NCBI GenBank assembly: GCA_964551735.1
Contig: CAZKEF010000017.1
Coordinates: 56,345-120,344 of the forward strand
Reading direction: 5' to 3'
Length of the DNA: 64,000 bases
Origin: DAOUAT01 sp964551735
GTDB lineage: Bacteria; Chloroflexota; Anaerolineae; CG2-30-64-16
The notes beneath the pieces are model-generated. The model was not told where the DNA came from. It did not search any database and saw only the letters and a program-made list of their open reading frames with translations. Each line of letters opens with the position of its first letter. Within the stretch, counting starts at the first letter, position 1. The translations under genes were made by a program, and so were the position numbers. Shown piece after piece: positions 15,561 through 24,086 of the stretch.

Positions 15561-17198
15561 TTATGACCTCTCAGCGCCGGCATGACGGCGCAGCGCCCGC
15601 ATCACCCGGCGCCAAATGTCGTGCGCCGTGTGCAACTGCCCGGCCTCGACCGGTTGGTTGGCGTAGCGCGCAGCTATGAATGCCTCGGTGAGCGCCTGGG
15701 TGTCCGCTTCGGCCTCCGGCCACGCCGAGGCAAGGTCGTCCAGGAACTCCTGTGGCGTCTTGTGGGGCGGCCGCACGAGGCCCCGCTCGGCCGCGCGGCG
15801 CACCGCCAGCAAGTAGAAATAGCGCACCCGTTCTTGTGGGGAAAGCGCCCGGATCCGCAGGACGTTCCCCGGCAGCCGCAGGGTGGACGGTCGGGTGGAC
15901 GGCAGGCGTAACCGCGCCAGCCCGCCGCGCACCGCCGCCCCGAATCGCCAATGGCGTGATCGCCAATAGCCTCGCCAGCGCGCCAGCAAGGCGGGCCAAC
16001 CGGTCAATAACCCATTGGCCTGCAGGAAGTTCCACAATAGGTAGCCGGCAACCAGCGCCACGAGGCTCCACACCAGGACGCCGCCCAACCAGTCGGGGAG
16101 ATGGCTGGCTGCCTCGGCCTGCGTTGGCATGACCAGGGCAGGCGGTTCGGGCGGCAATCCTGGGGCTGTGTCCTGTCCGATGAGCCGGCTCAGGGGGGCG
16201 AGCAACAGCATCAACAACCGGTTCAGCAGGTAATAGAGCAACATGCCGATCCAGGCCAACAGCCCGAGAAACCATAACAGCGCCTTGGTCAGCCCGCCCA
16301 ACGAGCCAAGCGGCAGGGTGAGCGCCAGCAGCGCGCCCAGGCCCACCAGGAGCGCGCTGTTGATCCGCCAACGCTTCAACACCGGCGGCGTTACCGTTAT
16401 CTGCTGCGTGAACCATTGTGCGCGCAGCACTGCCAGCCGGGCCTCGCTGATTAGCAGCAGGCCGGACAGGAAGTAGGCCAGCAACCCGCCCAGCACCACC
16501 GGCGGCAGGCCCAGGTTGCGCAGCCCTACCCGGAACAACCCGACTGAACTGACCTGCACATCCAGTCGCACCAGGCCTGCCATTACAATCAGCGTCACCC
16601 CGCCCCAGAGCCACCGCCGGGCGAATCGGCCCAAGATATCGCTCCTGGCCAGGGGCCGGACCGCACGCCGATCGCTCAGGCTCTCACCGTAGCCCAGTGG
16701 CTGCTGCGCCGCGATCTCATCCGGCTGCAGCGCCAGGTCGAGGAAATCGCTGGCTGAGTTGATGGCGGTCACCCAAACGATGAGCAACGTGACCGTCGTG
16801 AACAGGAACGGGCCGTCCAGGAAAGACAAAGGTGCCCGGAGCCACGCGCCCAGATCCGTAGGGGTCGGCCAACCGCCGTCAAGAGCCCACGTGGCGATCC
16901 GTGCCAGCAGCAACAGGCCCACCGCTTCCCCCAGGCGGTAGGCCAGGCCGCGGTGCTGACGCCAGGACGGCCGGCCCAGGCGCTCGGTCGTGGCGGTGCC
17001 CAGGGCCGCCGCCGCCGCTGCCAAGGCCAGCACGTACGCGGAGGAGCGTCCACTCAACGCCTGCCACAGCACCAACGGGCCGGATGCTATGCTGGCGGCC
17101 AACACCACCAACGCTAAGCTGCGGTAGCGGCTGCCCTGCCACGCATGATCCTGGAGGTCGGCCAGGGCGGGGCGCTCCGGCGGCACAGGCGGCGTCAT
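15561..17198 (-). CDS. DUF4129 domain membrane protein
   Basis: 545 residues with about eight hydrophobic segments between residues 25 and 410 and a C-terminal cytosolic DUF4129-type domain (about 440-540: RVRYFYLLAVRRAAERGL, then TPQEFLDDL and AFIAARYANQPV). Such proteins accompany MoxR ATPases, DUF58 proteins and often a transglutaminase. Its ATG overlaps the DUF58 stop by four bases (ATGA), so it is translationally coupled. No transglutaminase domain is visible here. Exact role unknown, probably envelope assembly. Confidence 0.82.
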   Translation of the reverse strand: MTPPVPPERPALADLQDHAWQGSRYRSLALVVLAASIASGPLVLWQALSGRSSAYVLALAAAAAALGTATTERLGRPSWRQHRGLAYRLGEAVGLLLLARIATWALDGGWPTPTDLGAWLRAPLSFLDGPFLFTTVTLLIVWVTAINSASDFLDLALQPDEIAAQQPLGYGESLSDRRAVRPLARSDILGRFARRWLWGGVTLIVMAGLVRLDVQVSSVGLFRVGLRNLGLPPVVLGGLLAYFLSGLLLISEARLAVLRAQWFTQQITVTPPVLKRWRINSALLVGLGALLALTLPLGSLGGLTKALLWFLGLLAWIGMLLYYLLNRLLMLLLAPLSRLIGQDTAPGLPPEPPALVMPTQAEAASHLPDWLGGVLVWSLVALVAGYLLWNFLQANGLLTGWPALLARWRGYWRSRHWRFGAAVRGGLARLRLPSTRPSTLRLPGNVLRIRALSPQERVRYFYLLAVRRAAERGLVRPPHKTPQEFLDDLASAWPEAEADTQALTEAFIAARYANQPVEAGQLHTAHDIWRRVMRALRRHAGAERS

Positions 17199-18421
17199 CG
17201 GCGTCCGCCTCCTGCCGCGAGCAGGGCGTGACCCTGGCGTCCGGTTTGCCAGCGCACCAGGTCGGCCTCGCTCCAGGCGGGATGCGCGGCTACGCCCAGC
17301 CGCCGCGCGCGCTCCTGCACAGCCCCGAAGCGCGCATATGGCTCAACGACCAGCAGCACAGGGTTGAGCCCCGCGCGGCGCAGCCGATGCAGCGCGCGGC
17401 ACATCTCTTCGTCGCCGGTAGGGGTCACCGCGACCACCGTGGCGCCCCACGGTAGATCCGCGGTAGCGGTAGCCAGCCAGCCGGTCAGCGGGCTGACCTC
17501 GGCCAACTGCACGCGCGCCAGCCACTCCAGCACTTTCATCAGGTGCGCTCGGCCGGTGTGCGAGGCGATGCGCCACCCCGTCGCACCGCTCAACGAGTCG
17601 GCGCCGTTGGACGCCAGGCCCACAGCCTGGCGTTGGCTGCTCAGATAATTGGCTACTGAAGCCGCCACCACCACGGCCCACTCACTGGCGCTGGCCTGCA
17701 GCGCACGGGTATATGCTGTCCTGTTCATTTCGAGAAAAATGACCGTGGTCAGCGATACAGCAGGTTCGTACTTCTTGACTTGCAGGCTGCCGGCGCGGGC
17801 GCTGGTCTTCCAATCTATGCTGCGGAGCGGATCGCCGGGAGAATAGTCTCGGGTGCCGCTGATCCGGGTCGGATCAGCGAAAATGGGGTGGGCGCTCTTG
17901 ATGACGCCGTGGGGCGCCTGTGAGGTCAGGCCGGGATGGGCCAACGGTATGACGCGGGGGTAAACGGTGAGATGGCGCGGCTCTTCGTATAGACCTTCGG
18001 CCTGGGCGAACCCGAAAAGATCGCCCGTGATGAGCCGGCCGGGTCCGATGGGGTAATAGCCCCGCTGTTGACCCACCACATCATAGCTGAAACGCCAGCG
18101 CTGCTTGGGCCGCAGCGCGATCACCTGGCGCAGCGCGGTGCTGGAGGCCAGTTGGCCCGGCGGCGCTTCTTCGTAGCGGAGCCAGGGCACCGGCCACCAT
18201 TCGCTGTTGACCACCTCGACCTCGATCTGGGCCGTCTCGCCGTGGAAAATATGGTCGGTGAAACGCCGGCTGACCCGCAACCTGGGGAGGATGCGCCGCG
18301 TCCGCCAGCGCGCCAGCAGATACGTGCCGGTCAGCACGTAGACCACATAGTAGATGAAGTCTACCTGCAACAGGATCGCGACGGCCAACAGGATCAGCAG
18401 GATCAGGGGCAGATCGGACAT
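17195..18421 (-). CDS. DUF58 domain protein
   Basis: 408 residues from the ATG at 18421. Two N-terminal membrane segments (about 3-38) are followed by a beta-rich region and the DUF58 core (about 205-260: GTRDYSPGDPLRSIDWKTSA, then KKYEP) with a vWA-like fold after it. DUF58 proteins work with MoxR AAA ATPases in chaperone-like systems. The longer frame to 18472 would overlap rsmI and lacks a better ribosome site. Confidence 0.87.
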   Translation of the reverse strand: MSDLPLILLILLAVAILLQVDFIYYVVYVLTGTYLLARWRTRRILPRLRVSRRFTDHIFHGETAQIEVEVVNSEWWPVPWLRYEEAPPGQLASSTALRQVIALRPKQRWRFSYDVVGQQRGYYPIGPGRLITGDLFGFAQAEGLYEEPRHLTVYPRVIPLAHPGLTSQAPHGVIKSAHPIFADPTRISGTRDYSPGDPLRSIDWKTSARAGSLQVKKYEPAVSLTTVIFLEMNRTAYTRALQASASEWAVVVAASVANYLSSQRQAVGLASNGADSLSGATGWRIASHTGRAHLMKVLEWLARVQLAEVSPLTGWLATATADLPWGATVVAVTPTGDEEMCRALHRLRRAGLNPVLLVVEPYARFGAVQERARRLGVAAHPAWSEADLVRWQTGRQGHALLAAGGGRR

Positions 18422-18443
18422 GGCTCGTTGCCTGCGCGGGGTG

Positions 18444-19112
18444 CTATTGGCCGGCTCCTGCCACCACCACAACGTACTCGCCCTTGGGCGGCGTTGCCCG
18501 CACGGCGGCCAGCAGTTCCGACAGCGGGCCGCGCTGGACCGACTCGTGGAACTTGGTCAACTCGTGGGCCAGGGCGGCCTGCCGGTCGCCGTAGACGGCC
18601 AGCGCATCGGCCAGCAGCGCCTCCAGGCGGTAGGGACTTTCGTAGAACACCAGGGTGTGCGGTGAATCGCGATCAACCTCCAGGAAGCGGCGCCGCGGCC
18701 CAGCCTTGTGCGGTGGGAAACCTCGATAGGTGAAGCTGTGGACCGGCAGGCCGGAGAGCACGACCGCCATGATCACCGCGGCAGGGCCGGGGATCATGGT
18801 CACCTCTTCACCGGCCGCGATGGCGCGCCGCACGATGGAGTAGCCGGGGTCGGAGATGCCCGGGGTGCCGGCCTCGGTGACCACGGCAACCGATTTGCCT
18901 TCCGCCAGAACCGCCATGATGCGCTCACCGGCCCGGTCTTCGTTGTGCTCGTGAAAAGCCATCTGCGGCTTGCGGATGTCGAAGTGCTTCAGCAGCAGGC
19001 CCGTCTTACGCGTGTCTTCGCTGGCGATCAAGTCCACGCTGCGCAGCACCTCTAACGCCCGCAGGGTAATGTCGCCAAGATTGCCGATAGGGGTCGCGAC
19101 CAGGTACAGCAT
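18444..19112 (-). CDS. rsmI: 16S rRNA (cytidine-1402-2'-O)-methyltransferase
   Basis: 222 residues, tetrapyrrole-methylase fold. Signatures: LYLVATPIGNLGDITLRAL at the N-terminus, SEDTRKTGLLLKHF, TEAGTPGISDPG, and FYESPYRLEALLAD. It methylates the 2'-OH of C1402 in the decoding centre. It lies within the MoxR-DUF58-DUF4129 operon, one base after the MoxR stop, which is an unusual location. The C-terminal extension of longer homologues is missing. Confidence 0.95.
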   Translation of the reverse strand: MLYLVATPIGNLGDITLRALEVLRSVDLIASEDTRKTGLLLKHFDIRKPQMAFHEHNEDRAGERIMAVLAEGKSVAVVTEAGTPGISDPGYSIVRRAIAAGEEVTMIPGPAAVIMAVVLSGLPVHSFTYRGFPPHKAGPRRRFLEVDRDSPHTLVFYESPYRLEALLADALAVYGDRQAALAHELTKFHESVQRGPLSELLAAVRATPPKGEYVVVVAGAGQ

Positions 19113-19113
19113 C

Positions 19114-20058
19114 TCACACCTTGCCGATATCGAGAGGCGTCTGGTCGAGCAGCTCGGCCACGATGGCGTCGGCCGACCGGCCGCGGAGGGCGCTTTCCGG
19201 GTGCACCAGGCAGCGGTGCGCCAGGGCCACCGGCGCGAAGCGTTTCACGTCGTCGGGCAAGACGTAGTCGCGGCCGTGGAGCGCGGCCCAGGCCTGGCAG
19301 GCCTTGTACAGGGCCAGGCTGCCGCGCGGGCTGGCCCCCAGCAGCAGGTCGGGATGTGTGCGCGTGGCGTTGACGAGGCGCACGATGTAGTCACGCACGG
19401 TATCATCCACGTGCACTTCCCAGGCCAGTCGGGCCAACTCAGGGACTTGGCCGCCGTCGGCCACGGCTTGCAACGTCTCGATGGGGTGCTGCCGGCGCAG
19501 GTTGAGCAGCATCTGGCCCTCGGCCGCAGGCGGCAGATAGCCGAGCTGGAGCTTCAGCAGGAACCGGTCCAGTTGGGCCTCCGGCAGCGGAAAGGTACCC
19601 TCGAACTCGATGGGGTTCTGTGTGGCCAGCACGATGAACGGCCGCGCCAGGGGCCGCGTCACCCCGTCCACGGTCACCTGGTGCTCGCCCATGCACTCCA
19701 GCAGGGCCGCCTGGGTGCGCGGGGTCGCCCGGTTGATCTCGTCGGCCAGGAGCACGTTGGCGAAAACAGGGCCGGGCACGAATTCGAAGCGCGCTGACTG
19801 TTGGTTATAGACCGAGACGCCGGTCACGTCGTTGGGCAGCAGGTCGGGGGTGCATTGCAGGCGCCGAAACGCGCCGCCCAGCGAGATAGCCAGCGCGCGG
19901 GCCAACATGGTTTTGCCCACGCCCGGCACGTCCTCGATCAACACGTGGCCTGCGCACAGCAGCGCAGTCAGGAGCAGTTCGATGGCCTCTCGCTGGCCCA
20001 CGATGACCTGCTCGACGTTGGCGATGACCTTTTCGGCGAAGGTGCGGAGATCGTCCAA
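19114..20058 (-). CDS. MoxR family AAA ATPase
   Basis: 314 residues from a TTG start at 20058 (AAAGG eight bases upstream), which gives the usual family length; the frame is open to 20367 but the added part is unlike protein and crosses the promoter. Walker A is EDVPGVGKTMLARAL, Walker B VLLADEINRA, sensor 1 FIVLATQNPIE, and the MoxR motif LPEAQLDRFLLK. It probably remodels or activates targets together with the DUF58 and DUF4129 proteins. A likely promoter (TATAGT, near 20114) precedes it. Confidence 0.92.
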   Translation of the reverse strand: MDDLRTFAEKVIANVEQVIVGQREAIELLLTALLCAGHVLIEDVPGVGKTMLARALAISLGGAFRRLQCTPDLLPNDVTGVSVYNQQSARFEFVPGPVFANVLLADEINRATPRTQAALLECMGEHQVTVDGVTRPLARPFIVLATQNPIEFEGTFPLPEAQLDRFLLKLQLGYLPPAAEGQMLLNLRRQHPIETLQAVADGGQVPELARLAWEVHVDDTVRDYIVRLVNATRTHPDLLLGASPRGSLALYKACQAWAALHGRDYVLPDDVKRFAPVALAHRCLVHPESALRGRSADAIVAELLDQTPLDIGKV

Positions 20059-20352
20059 AGTAACGGCCTTTCGTATCGTGTCCTCGAAGGAACTCCCCCG
20101 ATTTGCTGCCCCACTATAGCACAGTTGCGGCCACGCGCAAGGCGGCACGCGTTTGTCACCCCGAACGGGTCTGCCAGCCACGGTGCGTAACGGCAAGACA
20201 CCGATGAAGGGACTGTCTGATCGTGCGCCACGAGATGCTTCGGGCCACACGACGGAACCCAGCATGACACATTGGGCGGCGCGCTCTAGCGCTGAACCGC
20301 GGCGCGGCTTTGGGTTATCACCACGAGTTTTGGAATTCTTGCGATATCCCTC

Positions 20353-20381
20353 TTGACAAACGAACAAGTGTTCGCTATAAT
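20353..20381 (+). promoter_or_regulatory. lexA promoter
   Basis: TTGACA (20353-20358), 17-base spacer, TATAAT (20376-20381): both hexamers perfect. The spacer is almost filled by a LexA operator. The rest of the intergenic region 20059-20352 shows only the MoxR promoter. Confidence 0.92.
20361..20374. promoter_or_regulatory. LexA operator 1
   Basis: CGAACAAGTGTTCG, an exact 14-bp match to the Gram-positive SOS box CGAAC-N4-GTTCG, placed between -35 and -10 of lexA. Indicates autorepression. Confidence 0.92.
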
Positions 20382-20390
20382 AGAGTCATC

Positions 20391-20404
20391 AGAACAAACA
20401 TTCG
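20391..20404. promoter_or_regulatory. LexA operator 2 (imperfect)
   Basis: AGAACAAACATTCG, one mismatch in the GTTC half, 17 bp downstream of operator 1 and near the transcription start. Suggests cooperative or graded repression. Confidence 0.65.
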
Positions 20405-20430
20405 ACTCAGGAGATCACAGGAGGCCTGCG

Positions 20431-21084
20431 ATGACTCTCTCCGATCGACAAGTACGCATCCTAGCGTTCATCCGCCGTTACCTGGCGGAGCACAACTACC
20501 CGCCCACCATCCGCGAGATCGGTAAGGACGTGGGCATCCCCTCGACTTCGGTGGTGAAGTACAACCTGGAGCGCCTGCAGGACAAGGGTTACATCGAACG
20601 CAGCGAGGAAGTATCGCGAGGTTTACGCCTGAAGGATGGCCCGTCGCTGGCTGCGGCCCTGGGCAGCCTCGCGCCGCGGCTGGTCGAGATCCCGAAGCTA
20701 GGCATCATTTCAGCCGGCACCCCCATCGCAGCCTACGGCCAACAGGAAGACCCCTTCGCAGGCGACACGCTGACCTTGACCGCTGAGCTGGTCCCTGAGG
20801 GCAGAAGCCTATACACGTTGCAGGTCAAGGGCGACTCGATGATCGACGCGCTGGTCTACGACGGCGACTGGGTGATCATCCAGCACCAGCAGACGGCCGA
20901 GCGCGGGGAAATGGTCGTGGCCTGGCTGAGGGATCGGGAAGAGACGACGCTCAAGTATTATTACCCTGACGGCGAAACGGTCGAGCTCCGGCCTGCCAAC
21001 CCGGCCTATCAGCCGATCCCGGTGCCGGCGGATCAGCTCGAGATCCAGGGCAAGGTTGTCGCTGTCGTGCGGCAGTTGAACTGA
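20431..21084 (+). CDS. lexA: SOS regulator LexA
   Basis: 217 residues from the ATG at 20431 (AGGAGG six bases upstream). The N-terminal winged helix (residues 1-65) includes YPPTIREIGKDVGI and SVVKYNLERLQDKGYI. The Ala-Gly cleavage bond lies in ISAGTPI, and the S24-type catalytic dyad is Ser in GDSMIDALV and Lys in TTLKYYY. It represses SOS genes until RecA triggers self-cleavage. Two operators in its promoter show autoregulation. The neighbouring glycosylase fits a DNA-repair context. Confidence 0.97.
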   Translation: MTLSDRQVRILAFIRRYLAEHNYPPTIREIGKDVGIPSTSVVKYNLERLQDKGYIERSEEVSRGLRLKDGPSLAAALGSLAPRLVEIPKLGIISAGTPIAAYGQQEDPFAGDTLTLTAELVPEGRSLYTLQVKGDSMIDALVYDGDWVIIQHQQTAERGEMVVAWLRDREETTLKYYYPDGETVELRPANPAYQPIPVPADQLEIQGKVVAVVRQLN

Positions 21085-21133
21085 GCAGCCCTAGCGCCAC
21101 AGCCCAGAGAAAACCCTGGTTATGCTCTGCGCC

Positions 21134-21718
21134 ATGCCAACTTCGTTCTCCGGCCAACGGCTGCCGGCTGAATTCTACGCACGCGACACCATAGCGGTGG
21201 CGCGCGATCTGCTGGGCCAGCGGCTGGTGCGCGTACTGGGCGGCGTGCGCCTGAGCGGGTTGATTTGCGAGACGGAAGCCTACGGCGGGCCGGACGATAT
21301 GGCCTCCCACGCGTACCGGCGTACGCCGCGCAGCGCGATCATGTATGGTCCGCCCGGCCACGCTTACATCTACTTCATTTACGGGATGCACTACTGCCTG
21401 AACGCCGTGACCGCGGCCGACGGCTGCCCCGGCGCGGCCCTGATCCGCGCCATTGCGCCGGATGAAGGGGTAGACGTGCTCCGCCAACGCCGGGCCGGCG
21501 TGGCCGAGCGCGGCCTGACCGACGGGCCAGGCAAGCTGTGCGCCGCGCTGGCGATCACGACCGCGCTCAACGGCCGCTATCTGCCGACCGATGCCGAATT
21601 GTTCATCGAGGCCGGCATCACCGTGCCCGACGCCGAGATCATCGCCACGCCCCGCTGCGGGGTGCGCGGGGATGAAACCGCGCTCACGCGGCCCTGGCGC
21701 TTGGTGTGGCAAAAGTAA
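21134..21718 (+). CDS. 3-methyladenine DNA glycosylase (AAG/MPG family)
   Basis: 194 residues. AAG-fold motifs: ARDLLGQRLVR, ETEAYGGPDDMASHAYRR with the catalytic-type Glu, YGPPGHAYIYFIYGMHYCLN, and DGPGKLCAAL. It excises alkylated purines from DNA. An in-frame ATG 12 bases earlier (21122) is an alternative; neither has a clear ribosome site. It lies 50 bp after lexA in the same direction and may be co-transcribed, and so SOS-inducible. Confidence 0.92.
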   Translation: MPTSFSGQRLPAEFYARDTIAVARDLLGQRLVRVLGGVRLSGLICETEAYGGPDDMASHAYRRTPRSAIMYGPPGHAYIYFIYGMHYCLNAVTAADGCPGAALIRAIAPDEGVDVLRQRRAGVAERGLTDGPGKLCAALAITTALNGRYLPTDAELFIEAGITVPDAEIIATPRCGVRGDETALTRPWRLVWQK

Positions 21719-21778
21719 CGCAATCCGCTGGATTGCGGCTTCGTATGACGAAAAGAACGCAATCCGCCGGATTCCGTT
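21719..21778. terminator. Paired inverted repeats between convergent genes
   Basis: Two hairpins made from the same core: CGCAATCC/GGATTGCG (21719-21737) and AACGCAATCCG/CGGATTCCGTT (21756-21778). They separate the convergent glycosylase and murJ genes and probably act as a bidirectional terminator, although no long T-run follows. Confidence 0.5.
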
Positions 21779-21781
21779 ACA

Positions 21782-23326
21782 TCAGCGCCGCGGCGCCAAC
21801 CGGCGCAAGATCGCCAGCTCCGGCATGCGCAGGAGGACGGCTACGGCCAGAAAGATGAGCACACCGGCAGCCAGGCCGGCCGGGGCAACGAGCAAGACAG
21901 GCACCCCGGCCCAGCGGCCGGCCGCCCAGGCCAGCACCACGGCCATCGCTGCCGCGGCCGCGCCGGCCTTGAGGATCGTGCCCCACAGTTGTGGCCATTC
22001 CAGCCCGCCCAGCCGGCGCGAAAGCAGCCACAGCAGCAGGATCATTTCCGCGGTGGTCGCCAACGTGTTGGCCAGCGCCAGCCCTGCATGGGCCAACGGA
22101 CCTCGCAACAGCAGGCTGAGGACCACGTTGGCTGCCATTGCGCCCACGCCGACCGCCACGGGGGTGCGCGTGTCGTGCAGCGCATAGAACGCGCGGGCCA
22201 GGATCTCCACCGCGGAGTGGCCGATCAGCCCGAAGGCGTAGAACGCCAGCGCCGCGGCGGTCAGCTCGGTGGAGCGGGCCGTGAACTCCCCCCGCTCCAG
22301 CAGCAGCCGGATCAACGGCACGCGCCAGGCGAAGAGCCCTGCGGCCGCGGGGATCGCCAGGAACAACACCCCGCGCAACGCACCGCTGAGCGCGCGGCGC
22401 AGCTCGGCCCGTCGGCCCTGGGCCTCCAGCGCGGCGAAGGTGGGGAAAGCTGCGGTGGCCACCCCCTGGGCGACGATGCCCTGGGGCAGCAACATCAGCA
22501 GCCAGGCGTAATTCAGCGCCGACAGGCTGCCGGCCGGCAGGGCTGACGCCAACAGGGTGTTCACCCAAAAGTTGATCTGCACGACCGCCAGGCCGAGCAC
22601 GCGCGGGGCCATCAGCCGGCCGACCTCCCGCACGTGCGGGTCACGCAAGCCCAGGGCCGGCACGTAGCCGGCACGGTAGCGCCATAAACCGAAGACCTGC
22701 GTTTCCAGGTGCAGCCCGGCGCCGACCACGACGCCGATGACCAGCCCGTAGACGCCCAGGGTTGGGGCCAGGAACCAGGCGCCGGCGATGATGCTCAGGT
22801 TATAGAGCACGGGCGCCAGCGCGGGGAGCAGGAAGTGCTGGAAGCTGTTCAGCACGCCCATCGCGATGCCGCTGACCCCGAACAGGACGGTGCTGACCAG
22901 CATCCACCGCATCAGCTCGGCGGTGAGGGCCTGCTGATCCGGGGTGAAGCCGGGCGCCAGCACGGTGCGCACCAGCCAGGGCGCGGCCAGCGCGGCCAGG
23001 CCCGCCAGGATGGTCATGACGATCACGACCAGGTTGGCGACCGCGCTGAACAGCCGCCAGGCGCCGGTCAGGTCACGCCGGGCCAGGCAGCCGGTGAACA
23101 CGGGGATGAACGCGGAACCCAACGCGCCACCCGCCACAAGCTGGAACAGCAGGTCGGGCACGCGGAACGCGGCCAGGTAGGCGTCCAGCTCGGCGCCGGT
23201 GCCGAACCGCGCGCCGATGATCATCTCGCGCGCCAGGCCGGCCACGCGGCTGAGCAGGAACAGGGCCATCACCAGCGCCGCTGCGCGCGCGATCTGGCGG
23301 GTGGAGGAGGCAGGGGTAGTCGTCAT
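21782..23326 (-). CDS. murJ: Lipid II flippase MurJ
   Basis: 514 residues from the ATG at 23326. About 13-14 membrane segments of the MOP/MATE-like fold. Typical MurJ sequences include SRVAGLAREMIIGARFG, LDAYLAAFRVPDLLFQL, GALGSAFIPVF and, later, LLPQGIVAQGVATAAFPT. It flips lipid-linked peptidoglycan precursors across the membrane. The ATG lies seven bases after a TATAAT and there is no Shine-Dalgarno sequence, so the mRNA may be leaderless; a longer frame to 23434 runs through this promoter and is less likely. Confidence 0.93.
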   Translation of the reverse strand: MTTTPASSTRQIARAAALVMALFLLSRVAGLAREMIIGARFGTGAELDAYLAAFRVPDLLFQLVAGGALGSAFIPVFTGCLARRDLTGAWRLFSAVANLVVIVMTILAGLAALAAPWLVRTVLAPGFTPDQQALTAELMRWMLVSTVLFGVSGIAMGVLNSFQHFLLPALAPVLYNLSIIAGAWFLAPTLGVYGLVIGVVVGAGLHLETQVFGLWRYRAGYVPALGLRDPHVREVGRLMAPRVLGLAVVQINFWVNTLLASALPAGSLSALNYAWLLMLLPQGIVAQGVATAAFPTFAALEAQGRRAELRRALSGALRGVLFLAIPAAAGLFAWRVPLIRLLLERGEFTARSTELTAAALAFYAFGLIGHSAVEILARAFYALHDTRTPVAVGVGAMAANVVLSLLLRGPLAHAGLALANTLATTAEMILLLWLLSRRLGGLEWPQLWGTILKAGAAAAAMAVVLAWAAGRWAGVPVLLVAPAGLAAGVLIFLAVAVLLRMPELAILRRLAPRR

Positions 23327-23333
23327 GGGGGCG

Positions 23334-23339
23334 ATTATA
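23334..23339 (-). promoter_or_regulatory. -10 box of murJ, leaderless configuration
   Basis: TATAAT on the minus strand ends exactly seven bases before the murJ ATG, so transcription should begin at or next to the start codon. A TTGCGC lies 19 bases upstream of it. Confidence 0.6.
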
Positions 23340-23432
23340 GCACCGGGGATGGACGGAGGCGCAATTGAAAGAAAGGCCGCATCCCCTTCGGCTCCGCTCA
23401 GGATGCTCGCGCTTTTCAGATCAGGAGGATTC

Positions 23433-23945
23433 ATGGGTCGAGAAGATCAAGGTGTGGCAGTGAGCCGCCAACGCTACCAGGTGATCCCGCGCACGCTGTG
23501 CTTCGTGAGGCACGGCAACGACGTCTTGCTGCTGCTGGGCGGGCCGCACAAGCGGATCTGGGCGGGCCGCTACAACGGCGTGGGCGGCCACATCGAACCG
23601 GGGGAGGACGTCTACGCGGCGACGCTGCGCGAAGTCGCGGAGGAGACCGGGCTGGCGGTGCGCGAGGTGCGGCTGCGCGGGGTGGTGCACGCGGACGCAG
23701 GCGATCCGGCGGTCGGGATCCTCTTCTTCGTCTTCACCGCAGCGGCCGATAGCGGGGAAACAGCCCCCTGTCCCGATGGCACACTGGAGTGGTGGCCGGT
23801 TGACCAGTTGCCCATCGAGAGACTGGTCGAGGATCTGCCGGCCCTGCTGCCCAGGGTGCTGGCCATGGGGCCGGCCGCCCCGCCCTTTTTCGCCGCGTAC
23901 AGCTATGACCAGGACGACCGGCTGGTTATCCGGTTCGCGGGATGA
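23433..23945 (+). CDS. NUDIX hydrolase (MutT-like)
   Basis: 170 residues from the ATG at 23433 (AGGAGG just upstream). The NUDIX box is complete: GHIEPGEDVYAATLREVAEE followed by TGL, giving the Mg2+-binding REVAEE helix. It follows the strand pattern of 8-oxo-dGTP or nucleotide-sugar hydrolases (PRTLCFVRHGNDVLLLLG, RIWAGRYNGVGG). Substrate cannot be set from sequence. It diverges from murJ with 106 bp between. Confidence 0.9.
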   Translation: MGREDQGVAVSRQRYQVIPRTLCFVRHGNDVLLLLGGPHKRIWAGRYNGVGGHIEPGEDVYAATLREVAEETGLAVREVRLRGVVHADAGDPAVGILFFVFTAAADSGETAPCPDGTLEWWPVDQLPIERLVEDLPALLPRVLAMGPAAPPFFAAYSYDQDDRLVIRFAG

Positions 23946-23993
23946 TCGCCTATACGAACCCGCGCCTTCATAAGAGAGCAAAGCTGTCCGTCC

Positions 23994-24054
23994 GGAATCG
24001 AGGCTTCAGCCGGTTTGATGCTCAATGCAAGAGACCGGCTAAAGTTTCGACTCC
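23994..24054. repeat. Long imperfect inverted repeat
   Basis: Arms GGAATCGAGGCTTCAGCCGG and ACCGGCTAAAGTTTCGACTCC pair with a few bulges around a 20-base loop. It lies between convergent NUDIX and hydrolase genes and may end both transcripts, or be a REP-like element. Confidence 0.55.
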
Positions 24055-24086
24055 AGAATGGGGCGATGAGTGGCGCCGAGCGAAAG

